A stretch of 64,000 bases of DNA from Tachypleus tridentatus (GCF_004210375.1 NC_134837.1:169177310-169241309), one strand, 5' to 3'. Positions 48,028-60,204 are shown, numbered from the stretch's first letter. The notes: a model not told the origin generated them from the sequence alone. Program-made: numbers and translations.

Positions 48028-48828
48028 CAATGGAGTTTATAAAGACATTCGAAAGTAAGAGGTAAATCCATTTTATCTAAACCAGTTACATTATAAAAGA
48101 TTTAATAGGGTTGCAGTATTAAAATATAATATTAAAAACCTCAATGGAATTAAATACTGATTAAGTGAATAAGTTAAGATTTGTAGTTTATATCAAGATA
48201 ATTTATAAACAATGAAAGAGTCGACTAGAAAAGATGGAATAGAAAACACAGTGAGATAAGAGAAAAATAAACACTGAAGAACATATTCCAAGAAACAACT
48301 GAGTTGTTAAAGGTTTCTGTGTTTTTATTACGTCGCATGAAAATTAAAGAATAAATATTTAAAAAATCTTAAACTTCATGTTGAAATTCTTCATTTTCCC
48401 CAAATCTCAAAATAAGGAAAGACGAAACCTGTAAACGTACGGCCTGGTACCAAAACAGAGGTTGGATTTTTCCAATACTTGCGTTAGCTCGTCGAGTGTT
48501 GTTGAGTTGGAATATTTTTACCTTTATTCTGCTCCTGCAAAGGTGTAGGAGCCAAAACAAAGGTTTATTGGACCGAGTGAAGGTGCCACAAACTCACCCT
48601 TTACACTATAGAATCCTGGAAGCTCTTGGCTTGTGGATTAAATATTATACATTCTTCTGTTTCTACAGACAATGATTTTCTTAATTTTGATACATTTTTA
48701 CTGGGATTAATGGAGTAGCTCGTGCTTCGCGCTTCCTACGTCACTACTGTGATAATTTAAATCTCAGTGTAAAAATTTTATTTGCGTCGTTTACATAGAA
48801 ATTAAGGCTTGTTTCTTTTATATCATAG

Positions 48829-48898
48829 CCATAGTGGACTACTTTCTGCTGTGCTCACCGCGAGAAATGGACCTCCGAATTTGAGTGTGTTGTAATCC
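48829..48898 (-). mobile_element. Short SINE (family B/C) fragment
   Basis: CATAGTGGACTACTTTCTGC, TGTGCTCACCGCGAGAAATG, GAATTTGAGTGTGTTGTAAT; weak but ordered. Confidence 0.45.
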
Positions 48899-49543
48899 TT
48901 AAACTTACCATTGTCCCATCAGAAAATGAAATGATAAAATATCTTCGTGGTAGGTTGGGGTTATTTAAGAACAACAATAAAAAAAACTTTTAGAATGTTT
49001 TATTTAATTAAAATAATGAACATTAAATGTGGTCTCTTAAACCACACAGTTATCGCATTATGTTTAGCAACACACAGTTGTTGCATTATGTTTAGCAACC
49101 AAAAGGTGTCTTGGTTAGAATGAAAAATATCTAATAGACAACATGAGCAAATGAAATTAATTTTGTATTCACAAAAATGAAGGAAAGTTAAAAGTAAAGC
49201 TTGGATCGCTGACCTGGCGATCCGAGTTCGAATCTGTGTAATACTATGAAAAAAACATCCCCCGAACTCTAAGCTGTGAATATATTATAAGTGTGACGGT
49301 AAATGAACGGTGAATGATAAGGTGCTACGATTGGTTGTTTCGTCTCTGGTCGAGTCGATATTTCCAAATTTGGTACAACGTAAAATAGCCTTGCTATAAC
49401 TTCGTAATTATAAATACAAATTATTCACAACGACAACGAAATTTAACAAAAATGATATCCTACAGATCGTGTTAGCTGTTTTATCAATAATTTGTTCATT
49501 ACCAGCGTTTCACATGTTTATTATTTAACAAATGGAGTATGTG

Positions 49544-49658
49544 TGTGTGTTTTCTTTTAACAAAGCCACAAAGGCTATCTGCTCAGCCCACCGAGGGTAT
49601 CGAACCCCCTGATTTTAGCGTTGTAAATCCGGAGACATACCGCTGTACTAGCGGGGGG
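49544..49658 (-). mobile_element. SINE family B, full-length, with target-site duplication
   Basis: GT repeat (CA tail in reverse), AACAAAGCCACAAAGGCTAT, TCAGCCCACCGAGGGTATCG, TTTAGCGTTGTAAATCCGGA, TACTAGCGGGGGG. TTTAACAAAT flanks the copy (49524-49533 and 49659-49668). Confidence 0.85.
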
Positions 49659-50042
49659 TTTAACAAATAGAAGCTTCAACAAAAAAAAAACGTACATGTA
49701 TTCTGGCACTCCATATTCAGATTTATCTTCTCAAATACCGTGGTTTTGGTGGAATTTTGTTTAAAGAATCATGCTTTTTATTGCATATGTATATTATGCA
49801 AATTATGATAATAAACTGCATTTTTCTTGTTCTGCAAACATTAACCGCATAATTATAAGAACAGTTTTGATTCACTCTATTCATATATTGCATTTATGTA
49901 GAAACAATAATAATTTACTTCTGCATTTTTCCACGACATTTGTTGATTTACAAGAATAATTTTAAAAATGTTAGTACATCCACTTTCAACAGTTTGAGTG
50001 CAGCCCAGTAGATGGCACTCTCTTATAAATTTCTGCATTTTG

Positions 50043-50210
50043 TCAAGTCTAATGCGTTATAAGAGTGAAAGTCAAACACACTATTCGGAGTGAGAAGAGT
50101 AGCCTAATGGTGAGTGGTGTTGACTAGCTGCCTTCCCTCGATTATTTCAAAATTAATGACATTAGTGCAGGTAACACTCGTGTAACATTGCGTGAAATTT
50201 AAGACACAAA
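50043..50210 (+). mobile_element. SINE family A, diverged 3' part
   Basis: TTATAAGAGTGAAAGTCAAA, GTGTTGACTAGCTGCCTTCC and ACATTGCGTGAAATTTAAGA keep the order of the family body; the head is missing. Confidence 0.68.
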
Positions 50211-50324
50211 AATTGTTAACGTGATATAATATTAATTTTTTTTTCACAGTTTCCATACCAGTTTTTTGCGACAGTTCTGTGTTACATAACGACCGTAACG
50301 TAACTGATAACTATCAAACACTCT

Positions 50325-50611
50325 GTTCTGGCATGGCCAGATGGTCAGGGCACTCGACTTACAATCTGCGTGACGAGGACTCGAATCCCTTCCCACTGAA
50401 CATGCTCCCCCTTTCAATCGTGGGGGAATTACGATGTACGGTCAATTCCATTATTCATTATCGGTAAAAATAAGTTGCACAACAGTTGGCGGTGGGCACT
50501 GATAACAACTTACCTTCCATCTAACCTTACACTGCTAAATTAGGAACAGCTAGTGCACACAGCCCTCGCTCGTGCAGCTTGGCACAAAATTCCAAGAAAA
50601 TTAAACCAAAC
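50325..50611 (+). mobile_element. SINE family A, full-length, diverged
   Basis: Head GTTCTGGCATGGCCAGATGG, body with AGTTGGCGGTGGGCACTGAT, tail GGCACAAAATTCCAAGAAAA. Confidence 0.88.
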
Positions 50612-51465
50612 ATTGTACGGTTTTCCTCCCTAAGTGACATCTTCCGACAATAAGGAAAATACAAATTTTCCTGCTGTCTTAATTGTTATTTTCTCAGACT
50701 CTTACTAAACAGAACCTTTACCGACAAAATTAACATTTTATAAACTATACGAAAGTCATACTGATAACAACTACTGAGGACATGTTCGCCATAAAATAAT
50801 TAATACAAACAAAAGATTGTGTGTTTTTCTCTAGGGTTTAATTGTAGCCGAAAGATACGTAAATAACAATTCTTAAGATTTAATGCAAAATCATATTTGT
50901 CATCTTTAAAATTAATTTAAATTCTTTTGTTTTTCTTCTCACGCATTATTGACATAAGACTTCTTATTTATTTATAGCGTTGCTCAGCTCAACGGCAATA
51001 AAATTATAAAATATTTATTTTTACCTAGAGCTAGAGATTTTTTAATCAGTCAACAGATAGCGACACTCTAAAATTATCTGACGACCTCATAACAATGTGA
51101 GGGTCTGATTTTTACTAGTGTAGAGCCTAATTTTTAGTTGTAGATAAATATAATTTGGGTTTATATTGTTCGATTCTGGATAGGATTTGTTTGACTTTTT
51201 TATGTATTAATTACGAAGCTTCACTATCCTTGACGTTGCATGCATCCTGTTGGATTCTCGTTATTTAAAGGGTTAGAATGGTTCGATGAGAGATGGTAAC
51301 GTTAAAGGTGATTCAGCTTATGACAGAATATTTACGAGTTTTATTGAGACCCCTTTAATTTCATCATTTATTAACCTAAATGAATTTAGCTGCGTAGGAA
51401 ATATTATTATTATTCGACATTATGCTGCGGATCTACTAGTTAACGATTATATTATAAATTATTAA

Positions 51466-51735
51466 AGGCCTGGCGTGTCCAGGTAGTTAGGGTGTTTGCC
51501 TCGTAATCTGAAGAGTCGCGGGTTCAAATCCCCTTTCCGTCAAACATGCTCGCCGTTTCAGCCGTGGGGACGTTATAATGTAACGATCAATCCCATTATT
51601 GGTTGGTAAAAGAGTAGCCCATGAGTAGACAGTGAGAAGTGATTACTAGTTATCTTCCCTTTAGTCTTACACTGCTAAATTGATGGCTGGCGCTGAAAGC
51701 CCTCGTGTGGCTTTGTGCGGAATAAAAAACAACAA
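51466..51735 (+). mobile_element. SINE family A, full-length
   Basis: Head GGCCTGGCGTGTCCAGGTAG with B box GGGTTCAAATCC; body and tail (GTGTGGCTTTGTGCGGAATA) present. Confidence 0.88.
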
Positions 51736-51989
51736 AAACTAATTACTTTTCATTTTCACTAAAGGTAAAATGAGAAATACAATTTGTCCCGTTCATATCC
51801 ACATATAGTCAGCTTTGTTAACAGCGCTTCCCATAATGTTATCAATAACCTTGCCACACTCTTAAAACTTTGAACCAACGACAGCAACTGCAATATAAAA
51901 TAATTAAAGTTTGTAAAAAAAAGAAAAAAAAGGGTTAAGAACTAGCACCGGGTCTTTTTAGTTTCTGGATTTTACATAATACATAACCA

Positions 51990-52024
51990 TCATATATATA
52001 TACTGATTTTATATAATACATAAT

Positions 52025-52055
<31 letters not shown>

Positions 52056-52065
52056 CTGATTTTAT
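51990..52065. repeat. AT dinucleotide microsatellite
   Basis: Two AT-repeat runs separated by ACTGATTTTATATAATACAT, the second about 34 bases long. Confidence 0.9.
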
Positions 52066-52248
52066 GTACTCTTTTTTTTTCTTATTTTTTATTTATACTT
52101 TGCTTGATACTGCGTGATCTTTTAATTATATATTTTACTGTTATCGACAAACCAGCTGGGGCATTATTTTGTAACAGTGACCAAGCTGTGCATCCAAGAG
52201 TTCATGACTCGCGAAGTGCCTAAAATAAACAAATGGTTCACAACTACA

Positions 52249-52513
52249 AGAGACGGCATGGGTATGTGGTTAGGGCACTTAACTCCTAATACGAGGGTAG
52301 CGGGTTCGAATCTCCCTCACACCACATATGCTCGCCCTGTCAGCCGTGAAGGCGTTATAATGTCACCGTCAGTCCCATCATTCGTTAGTGAAAGAGTAGC
52401 CCAAGAATTGGAAGTGAGTGGTGATGACTAGTTGACTTACAATGCTGAATTAGAGAGAGCTATCGCAGATAGCTGTCGTGTAGCTTTGCGTGAAATTCAA
52501 AAACAAACAAACA
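52249..52513 (+). mobile_element. SINE family A, nearly full-length
   Basis: Head GACGGCATGGGTATGTGGTT, B box GGGTTCGAATCT, body, and tail GCGTGAAATTCAAAAACAAA. The open frame across it is incidental. Confidence 0.88.
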
Positions 52514-52674
52514 CAACTGCACTTTGACATGAGATAACAACAGACATATGGTTATGTTAAGAATCACTATACAAATGTTTCATCTAATCTTTCTCACAAG
52601 CTAAACTTTCGCTTTAAAATAAACACGTGCTTCGACTAAGTTTTGTTAGGAGCCAAGGTAGAGACTTGTGGGTG

Positions 52675-52858
52675 TGTCTATTTGTTTTAATTTTGCGCAA
52701 AGCTACACGAGGGCTATCTGCGCTAGCCTTCCCTAATTTTGCAGTGTAAGTCTAGAAGGAAGGTAGCTCGTCATCACTACCCACCACCAACTCTTGAGCT
52801 ACTCTTTTTACCAAAGAATAGTGGGATGGACCGTCACATTGTGACGCTCCCAAAGGGC
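52675..52858 (-). mobile_element. SINE family A, head-truncated
   Basis: TTTTGCGCAAAGCTACACGA through CACCACCAACTCTTGAGCTA to CACATTGTGACGCTCCCAAA; no head. Confidence 0.85.
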
Positions 52859-53321
52859 GTGTTACAAAACATTAGTTGAGAAACATTAACGAAAAGCGAA
52901 TGTTGAACACACGTGTCAGGAACAACTTATATTATAATAAGCATAGTCTGTATATCAGTGAGAAGTGAGAAAATCGTCACGTAAAGTTATTCAAACTAGA
53001 CAGTTGTGAAAGTCTGAAAAAGCGTGTTCAGTGATGTGAAACTCTCCATAAAGTACAAACAATGTAACAACAAACTTCATCTGTCGGAAAGATGTTCACA
53101 CAACTTAGAACAGAGAGAATGAGAAAATGTATACATAGGTAACCTTTCACTCATTTGACATCTAGTCCATGGTCACTTGCCCCCATCACTAAAATAAGAA
53201 ACGAGTCCTCACTAATTGCTGGACCATTTTCCTCAAATCTGCCCTAGTGAGTTTGAATGGATTACGCTGCAACATCACATAGAAATTAATTTCTCTGTAC
53301 CATAACTAGGTGTGTATCCCT

Positions 53322-53606
53322 GACATTACCACAGCCAGGTGGTTAAGGCAATTGACTCGTAATCCGAGGGTTGCGAGTTCGAATCCCCGTCACAACAAAC
53401 ATGCTCGCTCTTTCAGCCGTGGGGGCTTTAGAATGTGACGCTCAATCCCACTATTCGTTGGTAAAAGAGTAGCTCTAAAATTGGCGGTGGGTTGTAATGA
53501 ATAGCTGCCATCCCTCTAGTCTTACACCCCTAAATTAGCGACGGATAGTGCAGATAGCCCTCGTGTAGCGTGTAGCTTTGCGCGAAATTCAAAGCAAACC
53601 AAAACC
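53322..53606 (+). mobile_element. SINE family A, full-length
   Basis: Head ACATTACCACAGCCAGGTGG, B box GAGTTCGAATCC, complete body, tail GCGCGAAATTCAAAGCAAAC, with a duplicated GTGTAGC in the tail. Confidence 0.9.
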
Positions 53607-53696
53607 AAACCTAGGCATCAAAGTGGCTCAGCCTCGAAGTTGCTCCAGAGGGTTCTAGGTTTTCCTGTTGCTCCAATTCATTTAGCTAAGTTTCTA

Positions 53697-53725
53697 AAAA
53701 AAAAAATATATATATATATATATAC
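53697..53725. repeat. Poly-A / AT microsatellite
   Basis: A short A run followed by about 18 bases of alternating AT. Confidence 0.85.
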
Positions 53726-53857
53726 AAAAAATGACATCCTATCTTTACATACCAGACTTGTACTACATTAACTCCAAGTAAGTTATAATTGCTACTCACC
53801 TTTCACTATTAATATTGCCAGGTGGAAATAAAATGTGTAATGCAAAAGTCCTTAAAG

Positions 53858-53905
53858 TAATATAATAATAATAATTAACGTTATTATTATTATAATAATA
53901 ATAAC
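53858..53905. repeat. ATA-repeat perfect hairpin
   Basis: TAATAATAATAATTAACGTT followed by its complement-like ATTATTATTATAATAATAAT makes an AT-only inverted repeat around AACGTT. Confidence 0.8.
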
Positions 53906-54250
53906 CTGATAAGGTTAGAAACACAATAGATATAATATAATATACCGATAGTGTAAACATTTGTTACTGTTATTGTTTTTCATTCATTATAAAGCTTCAT
54001 ATGTTAGTCATTGTTAATAAAGTGTATATCTTCTGGTGTTGAGTTGGACTCGGTAGCATTTCTTTATTGCTCTAATTATAAAATTCCTCCAGCTGGTTGA
54101 CTTATGTTATCGCTCGCAACTGCAAACCTGGGTTTTTAAACACAAATTTTGTAATTGGTGTCTTGTTGTTCCACATAACACTCTCTATACATACAGCTGC
54201 TTATTACATTTAAAACGCATTGCTGTAGATCAGCGCTTCATACTGTTGAA

Positions 54251-54398
54251 TGTCTGGCATGGCCACGTGATTAAGGCGCTTGACTCGTAGTCTGAGGGTG
54301 TTGACTCGCTGTCTTCCCTTTAGTCATACACTGCTAAATTAGGGCGAATAGAACATATAGCCCTTGTGTAGCTTTGCGCGAAATTAAAACAAACAAAC
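54251..54398 (+). mobile_element. SINE family A, internally deleted
   Basis: Head GTCTGGCATGGCCACGTGAT jumps after GTCTGAGGGTG to GACTCGCTGTCTTCCC and the tail; about 130 bases of body are missing. Confidence 0.85.
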
Positions 54399-54629
54399 CA
54401 TACTTTGGGGCTGTGGATACACTATAATAGTGATAACAAAATCCCACTATCAACAAAGGAGATTGTTGGTGGTGCTGTTTACTAGATATGTTTTCCCTAT
54501 CATTTATCAATTCTAAATTGGGGGGAGGAGGGCTATACGTAGGTTTCCATTGTTTAATTTGGTATACAATTCTGAAACAAAAAACTTAATACGGAATAAT
54601 ATCCTTTGATATTAATAGTCTGCGTGTTC

Positions 54630-54735
54630 GAAGTTAAGCACAAAGGTACACAATGGGCTACCTGTGCCCTGCCCACCAATGGTATCGAAACCCGGTTTCT
54701 AACGTTGGAATTCCCTTGTGTCATTGCGGAGTAGC
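54630..54735 (-). mobile_element. SINE family C, full-length
   Basis: GAAGTTAAGCACAAAGGTAC, ACAATGGGCTACCTGTGCCC, CACCAATGGTATCGAAACCC, GGTTTCTAACGTTGGAATTC; a family B copy follows 20 bases on. Confidence 0.85.
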
Positions 54736-54756
54736 TCATAGTCGTGTCCCCTCTAG

Positions 54757-54865
54757 TACAGGGGTATGTTTACGGAGTTACAACGCTAAAATAACGGGTT
54801 CAATCCTCTAGGTGGGCTCAGCAAATAGCCCGATGTGGCTTTGCTATAAGAAAACGCACGAATGC
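54757..54865 (+). mobile_element. SINE family B, full-length
   Basis: AGTACAGGGGTATGTTTACG, ACAACGCTAAAATAACGGGT, TAGCCCGATGTGGCTTTGCT, then ATAAGAAAACGCACG. Confidence 0.83.
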
Positions 54866-54989
54866 AAACGTAACGCTCATAGTCGGACGTTATCAGTGTT
54901 AAAATAAATAGGGTCGTGACTAAAATGTATGAGGTTATTTTATTACTTATATCACTAAATGAAACAGACGTCAGTAGTGTTATCATGTA

Positions 54990-56020
54990 TAGCTTACATC
55001 ATATACGTACGTATTATACATAATTGTGCGTATGCGCAATCATGAATACAAACTATAAAACACTGAAATTGTTGTAAAAACACATCAAATGAAATTTTAT
55101 GTCGTGGTGGCGGTTCTTAGTTCAGAAAAAATTATTTCTTGTAATAAAACCTTATTTTACATGGTGAAAGTGTTTTATTACTCCAAGCGTCTCGATTTCC
55201 ATCTTCTAAAACTGGAATGAGTTCATAAAAATAAAAACAAACTTGTAAACATGTCTGGAGTTAATTATTAGTAACCAACTACATTATAGCACAAGAACAG
55301 TATAGTGTTTCTTCATTGGTTTAGGTGGGATGTAAGTGAAGTTGTATGTTTGCTATTTTATCTGCTTCAAGTTTCCTCATTTGTACTCAGTTTTCAAACG
55401 GAACACTTTGAAACAAGAAACAAAACAACAATAAATTATAACATTAATTACATAATTTAAACTTGCGCGAAGTTATTGATTTTAAACATTTACTTAAAAT
55501 GTGTTTAAATATTAAGGAACTAGGCTATTAATTATGAAGAAAAGTACTAATAGATGGAGACATAGTCTATTTGAAACTGTTCTAAAACTCGGTCTGCTAA
55601 CAACTAATATATATTTTCTAGAACATCCAGTTTATTTAACGTTTAGCTATTTCTCTGTTTACAAAGTACACCATTCAAATATACCGCAAGCTATGTATAT
55701 TTAATGTTTCACTGATGACCAGAATGATAAAAGCAGTTTTCTTATTAGCATGATTACATTTTTAATGTAGCTTCGAGAGAATATGAATTTCTCGATTATC
55801 TTATTGGACATCTGAAATATTTTAGAATGTCTGCAGTGTACACCAGTCTATAAATAGTTAAAGCCTGCGTTGTACAAAAAACGATAGTAATCTATAAATT
55901 CTGTTCCTCACGTTTTGAATATTTCTAAATGTGGAAGGAAAATTGCTCTAACTTGAACCGAAAAATATTTTATCTCATCGATACGTAGCAAGATCAATCT
56001 AATTTGTTTTATGAAGACTC
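54990..56020. other. AT-rich DNA, no feature
   Basis: No gene or element recognised. If the pericentrin-type gene extends upstream this would be intron. Confidence 0.45.
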
Positions 56021-56024
56021 TTAT

Positions 56025-56200
56025 GAGATACAATACGAGAAAACCACAGCAATATAGGCAGAAAGAACAGATCTATAAGAAAACCACAGCAATATAGGCA
56101 GAAAGAACAGATCTATAAGAAAACCACAACACTATACGCATTAAGAACAGATCAATAAAAACACCTCAGCACTATAAGCAGAAAGAACAGATATATAAGC
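56025..56200. repeat. 40-bp tandem repeat, four copies
   Basis: Unit AAGAAAACCACAGCAATATA+GGCAGAAAGAACAGATCTAT: the first two copies are identical and the next two diverged. It directly precedes the larger minisatellite. Confidence 0.93.
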
Positions 56201-56209
56201 TTAAAATCA

Positions 56210-58325
56210 TTATGTACTAAATAAAGTAAGTAGTTTAAAATTCTTTTTGTAATAAATAAAGTAGTTTAAAATCATCAAGTCAAAAATCAAGTAAGTGATT
56301 TAAAATTCTTCCTGTAATCAAAAAAGTAAGTAGTTTAGATTTTTTTCTAACAAATAAAGTAAACAGTTTAAAAATCATTATTTAATAAAGTGAGTAGTTT
56401 AAAATTATTAATTTTAAAATAAATAAAATAGTTTAAAATCCTTTGTAATAAATAAAGTTCTTTAATATCATTATGTAACAAAAAAGTAATTAGTTTAAAA
56501 ATATTTCTGCAATAAATAAAATAAGTAGTTTAATATCCCTTCTATAATAAAATAAGTAGTTTAAAATCCCTTTTTAATAAATAAAGTAAATAGTTTAAAA
56601 TTTCTTCTTTAATAAACAAAGCAAGTAGTTAAAAATTTCTGTAATAAATAAAGTAAGTAGTTTGAAATCCTTCTGTAGTAAATAAAGTAGTTTAAAGTTA
56701 TTATTCAATAAATAAAATAACTAGTTTACAATTATTATGTAATATATAAAGTAGCTAGTTTGAATCATTATGTAATAAATAAAGTAAGTAGTTTTAAATC
56801 CCTCTGTAATAAATAAATAAAGTAGTGTAAAATCTCTTTCCAATAAATAAAGTAAGTAGTTTGAAACCATCATGTAACGAATAAAGTAACTAGTTTAGAA
56901 ATATAACTGTAATAAATAAAGTAAGTAGTTTAATATACGTTCTGTAATAAAGCAAGTAGTTTAAAATCCCTCTACAATAAGTATAGTAAGTAGTTTAAAA
57001 TTTTTTTCTCTAATAAGTAAATAGTTTAAAATCCCTGCTGTAATAAATAAAGTAAGTAGTTTAAAGTTATTTCTATAATAAATAAAAAAGTTGAAAATCC
57101 CCTTTTAATAAATAAAGTAAGTACTTTAAAATCATTACTTAATAAATAAAGAAATTTAAAATTATTTGTAATAAATAAAGTAGTTTAAAATCCCTTTCTA
57201 ATAAATAAAGCAAGAAGTTTAAAATCATTATGTAACAAGTAAAGTAACTACTTTAAAAATATATCTGAAATAAATAAAGTAAGTAGTTTAATATCCCTTC
57301 TGTAATAAGATAAGTTTAAAATATCTCTGTAATAATGTAAGTTGTTGAAAATCCTTTTGTAATGAATAATGTAAGTAGTTTAATATCATTATGTAATAAA
57401 TAAAGTAAATAGTTTAAATTCCCATCTGCAATAAATAAAGTAAGTAGTTTAAAATCATTACCTGATAAATAAAGTAAATAGTTTAAAATCCTTTTGTTAA
57501 TAAATAAAGTAAGGAGTTTAAATTTATTTCTGTAATAAATAAAGTAAAAAATTTAAAATCATTATGTAATAAATAAAACTAATTGTTTACAATCATTATG
57601 TAATATATAAAGTAAGAAGTTTCAAATCACTATGTAATATATAAAGTAAGAAGTTTCAAATCATTATGTAATAAATAAAGTAAGTAATTTAATATCCCTT
57701 CTGTAATGAAGTAAGAAGTTTAAAATCCCTCTGTAATAAATATAGTAAATAGTTTAAAATCCCTTCTGCAATAAATAAAGTAAGTAATTTAATATCCCTT
57801 CTGTAATGAAGTAAGAAGTTTAAAATCCCTCTGTAATAAATATAGTAAATAGTTTAAAATCCCTTCTGCAATAAATAAAGTAAGCAATTTAAAATTATTA
57901 CGTAATAAATAAAGTAAATAGTTTAAAATCCCTTCGTTAATAAATCAAATAAGTATTTTAAAATTATTAAGTAATAAATTAAGTAAGTGGTTTAAAATTC
58001 TTTCTGTAATAAATAAAGTAAGTAGTTTAAAATCATTATTTAATAAATAAAGTGAATTGTTTAAAATTATTAATTTTGTAATAAATAAAGTAACTTAGAA
58101 TCCCTTTCTAATAAATAAAGTAAGTAGTTTTTAATTCTTTCTGTAATAAATAATGTAAGCAGTTTAAAATTATTTCTGTTATAAATAGAGTAAGTAGTTT
58201 GAAATTCCTTTGTAAAAAGTAAAGTAAGTAGTTTAAAATCATTATGTAACAAATAAAGTAACTAGTTTAAAAATATATCTGTAATAAATAAAGTAAGTTG
58301 TTTAAAATCCCTGTGTAATAAATAC
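56210..58325. repeat. 34-bp AT-rich minisatellite, about 2.1 kb
   Basis: About 60 variants of AATAAATAAAGTAAGTAGTT+TAAAATCCCTCTGT. Two recurring subtypes end either in CCCTTCTGTAAT or in ATTATGTAAT. A 100-bp segment is duplicated exactly (about 57681-57780 and 57781-57880), showing recent block expansion. Each plus-strand unit carries stops in several frames, so it is not coding. It lies about 460 bases upstream of the coiled-coil exon at 58782. Confidence 0.95.
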
Positions 58326-58781
58326 AAGAAGCCTCTCACTGCAGTTATTTCAGCCAAAGGGGGTAACGCTAGCTATTAGGGGGTAGGGTGCCGTAACTTT
58401 TTCCTCAGTTCGAATATGCATTTTTGTAGCATGACATTCACAGAAGATCTTGAAAAGTCTTTTCTTCAGTTTTAATTGTTTAGTTATATTCCTATAACTA
58501 CTCAGTATTGTTAAAATTGAGATTAAATATCTATATATCCAAAAATGTTCAAAAATACACAGGCTTTCATAGGGTGTCCTAACTTTTTCAAATGACTGTA
58601 TATGTATATATATATATGCATAATTTTTGTTTTCATTCTTTAAAATGTATTAGGAAAAAATTATTACATTTACATACAAAATGTTGCACTTACTGATATT
58701 TTTTAGAAATAAGAATGAAAGTACATTTATACAACTGTCATTTTCTTCGTGAATTGACAGAGTATTTTATTTACTTTATAG

Positions 58782-58955
58782 GATTGTAGAAGGTGCAATT
58801 CACTTGAAATTGAAATAGCTAGTTTGGCCAAAGAGCAATCCAACATCCTGAAATCCCTTCATCAATCTGAGAGTGAAGTCATCAGACTCAAAAAGCTACT
58901 TCAGACCATAAAAAATAAGAATAAAGAAATTGCTGTAGTTAATAAAAACAAGAAG
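58782..58955 (+). CDS. Coiled-coil exon of a pericentrin/AKAP9-type centrosomal protein
   Basis: The acceptor TTTACTTTATAG ends at 58781 and the donor AAG/GTATAT begins at 58956, enclosing exactly 58 codons (phase 0 to 0). The peptide starts DCRRCNSLEIEIASLAKEQ and continues with heptad-spaced Leu/Ile and many Lys/Glu, a clear coiled coil ending in a Lys/Asn-rich run (KNKNKEIAVVNKNKK). By itself it could be any long coiled-coil protein. It is assigned here because the next plausible same-strand exon (62920) carries the PACT domain, the phases match, and proteins of this family have coiled coil right before PACT. Its upstream flank is the 2.1-kb minisatellite, so that array probably sits in the preceding intron. 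The intron to the next exon is about 4 kb and contains a LINE relic. Earlier exons were not recognised in the window. Confidence 0.68.
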
Positions 58956-59619
58956 GTATATTGTATCACATATGTATTTTCTTTTACAATATAGTAACTT
59001 TGTATTTACATCCCTCAGAATGTCAAAAATGATTATCTCTTTAAAGATTTGTGGGGAAGATTTTTGGAAACTGTTCAGAATAACTTTCTTCACCAATTAG
59101 TCAAGGAACTGACCAGAAACAATGTTATTTTAAATTTATTGTTAACTTCAAATATAGAAATAACTGAAAGGGTAGAAACTGGGGAATATCTGAATACAAG
59201 TGATTATTTCTCTTGTTAGTTTTAATGTTTTGTTGCATATGGAAATAAGAAATAATGTTATTTTAGTTACAAATTTCAAAAAAATCAAAATTTGAAGGCA
59301 TGCAGCAAGAATTATTTGTTGTGAATTAGTTGTATGAGTTATGTGGAAAATTTTTAAAGATAAGTTTTAAATATTCAAGGTAAACATTTCTTATAAAAAG
59401 AAAAGGGTAGTTGCGTGTAAAAAAACAGATTAGCTCAAATGAGTTAAAATTAAAGAATAACATCATGAATATAAGAAATTTGAATTGACTAGTATGACAG
59501 GAAACTTGGAAGATCATAGAATATCGAGAAAGTTAGTGTAACAGGATTTTAGGACATCAAAAAGATGTATGAGAAAATATAAAAATTAACATTTAAGATT
59601 TCTTTAAATGCATTAAAGG

Positions 59620-60140
59620 TAAACAAAATGTCAGAATGAAAGTAGAACCCTTGAGGGATGGTAAAGGAAGGCTAGTATCTGATAATTATGAGATGGCTTG
59701 GTTATTAAATTTTGCTTTTTCTTCAGTTTTTACTAATGGAAGTTTAAACAGTATTCCACATCTCGAACAGTTGATAAGTTGAAATGAAATCAAACAAGAT
59801 GACTGTATTAATTCTGAGCTGGTTAATTAAAAATTGATATGTTTAGTAAACGGATGAGGCTCCTTGGCCAGATAATATTTCCCCAAAGATATTAAAGATT
59901 GGATATGTAGACCAATCAGTCTTACATCAGTTTTGGGAAAGAATTTGGAAAGTCTGTTAAAAGATGCTTTACAAAGTCATTTAACAAAGTTTAGAATTTT
60001 ATTGGATAGTCTACATGATTTCATTAAAGCAAAATCTTGCCTTACATATCTTTTGTAGAATTTGTAGAAGATTCTTGAAAGTACAAATCAACAATATTTG
60101 TATTATGAATATATTGTTGTATTTGAACTTTGTGAAATTC
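59620..60140 (+). mobile_element. CR1/jockey-like LINE reverse transcriptase relic
   Basis: Plus-strand fragments read VEPLRDGKGRLVSDNYEMA and LLNFAFSSVFT (about 59640-59740), then PDNISPKILK (near 59880), then RPISLTSVLGKNLESLLKDA (near 59910-59970), then FIKAKSCLTYLL (about 60020-60055). These are the order and signatures of CR1/jockey-type reverse transcriptases (LLN-x-FFSSVF, GPD, RPISLTSV-x-K, HGF-x-x-x-SCLT-LL). Stops and frameshifts are frequent. It lies in the intron of the PACT gene, in sense orientation. Confidence 0.72.
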
Positions 60141-60204
60141 TCTATTATGTAGTGTAATTCATATAAAAACAACTATCTGAGAGACAGTAATAGAATATTA
60201 TTAG

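Noticed and set aside
53818..53850. Short LPGGNKM reading as a further Jupiter-type PPGG exon
   Set aside because: Only PGG matches; there is no IFG-type context and the frame closes quickly.
58070..58252. Repetitive minus-strand open frame
   Set aside because: It is a by-product of the 34-bp minisatellite.
56210..58325. CRISPR-like array
   Set aside because: Units are contiguous diverged tandem copies without unique spacers, in a eukaryotic intron.
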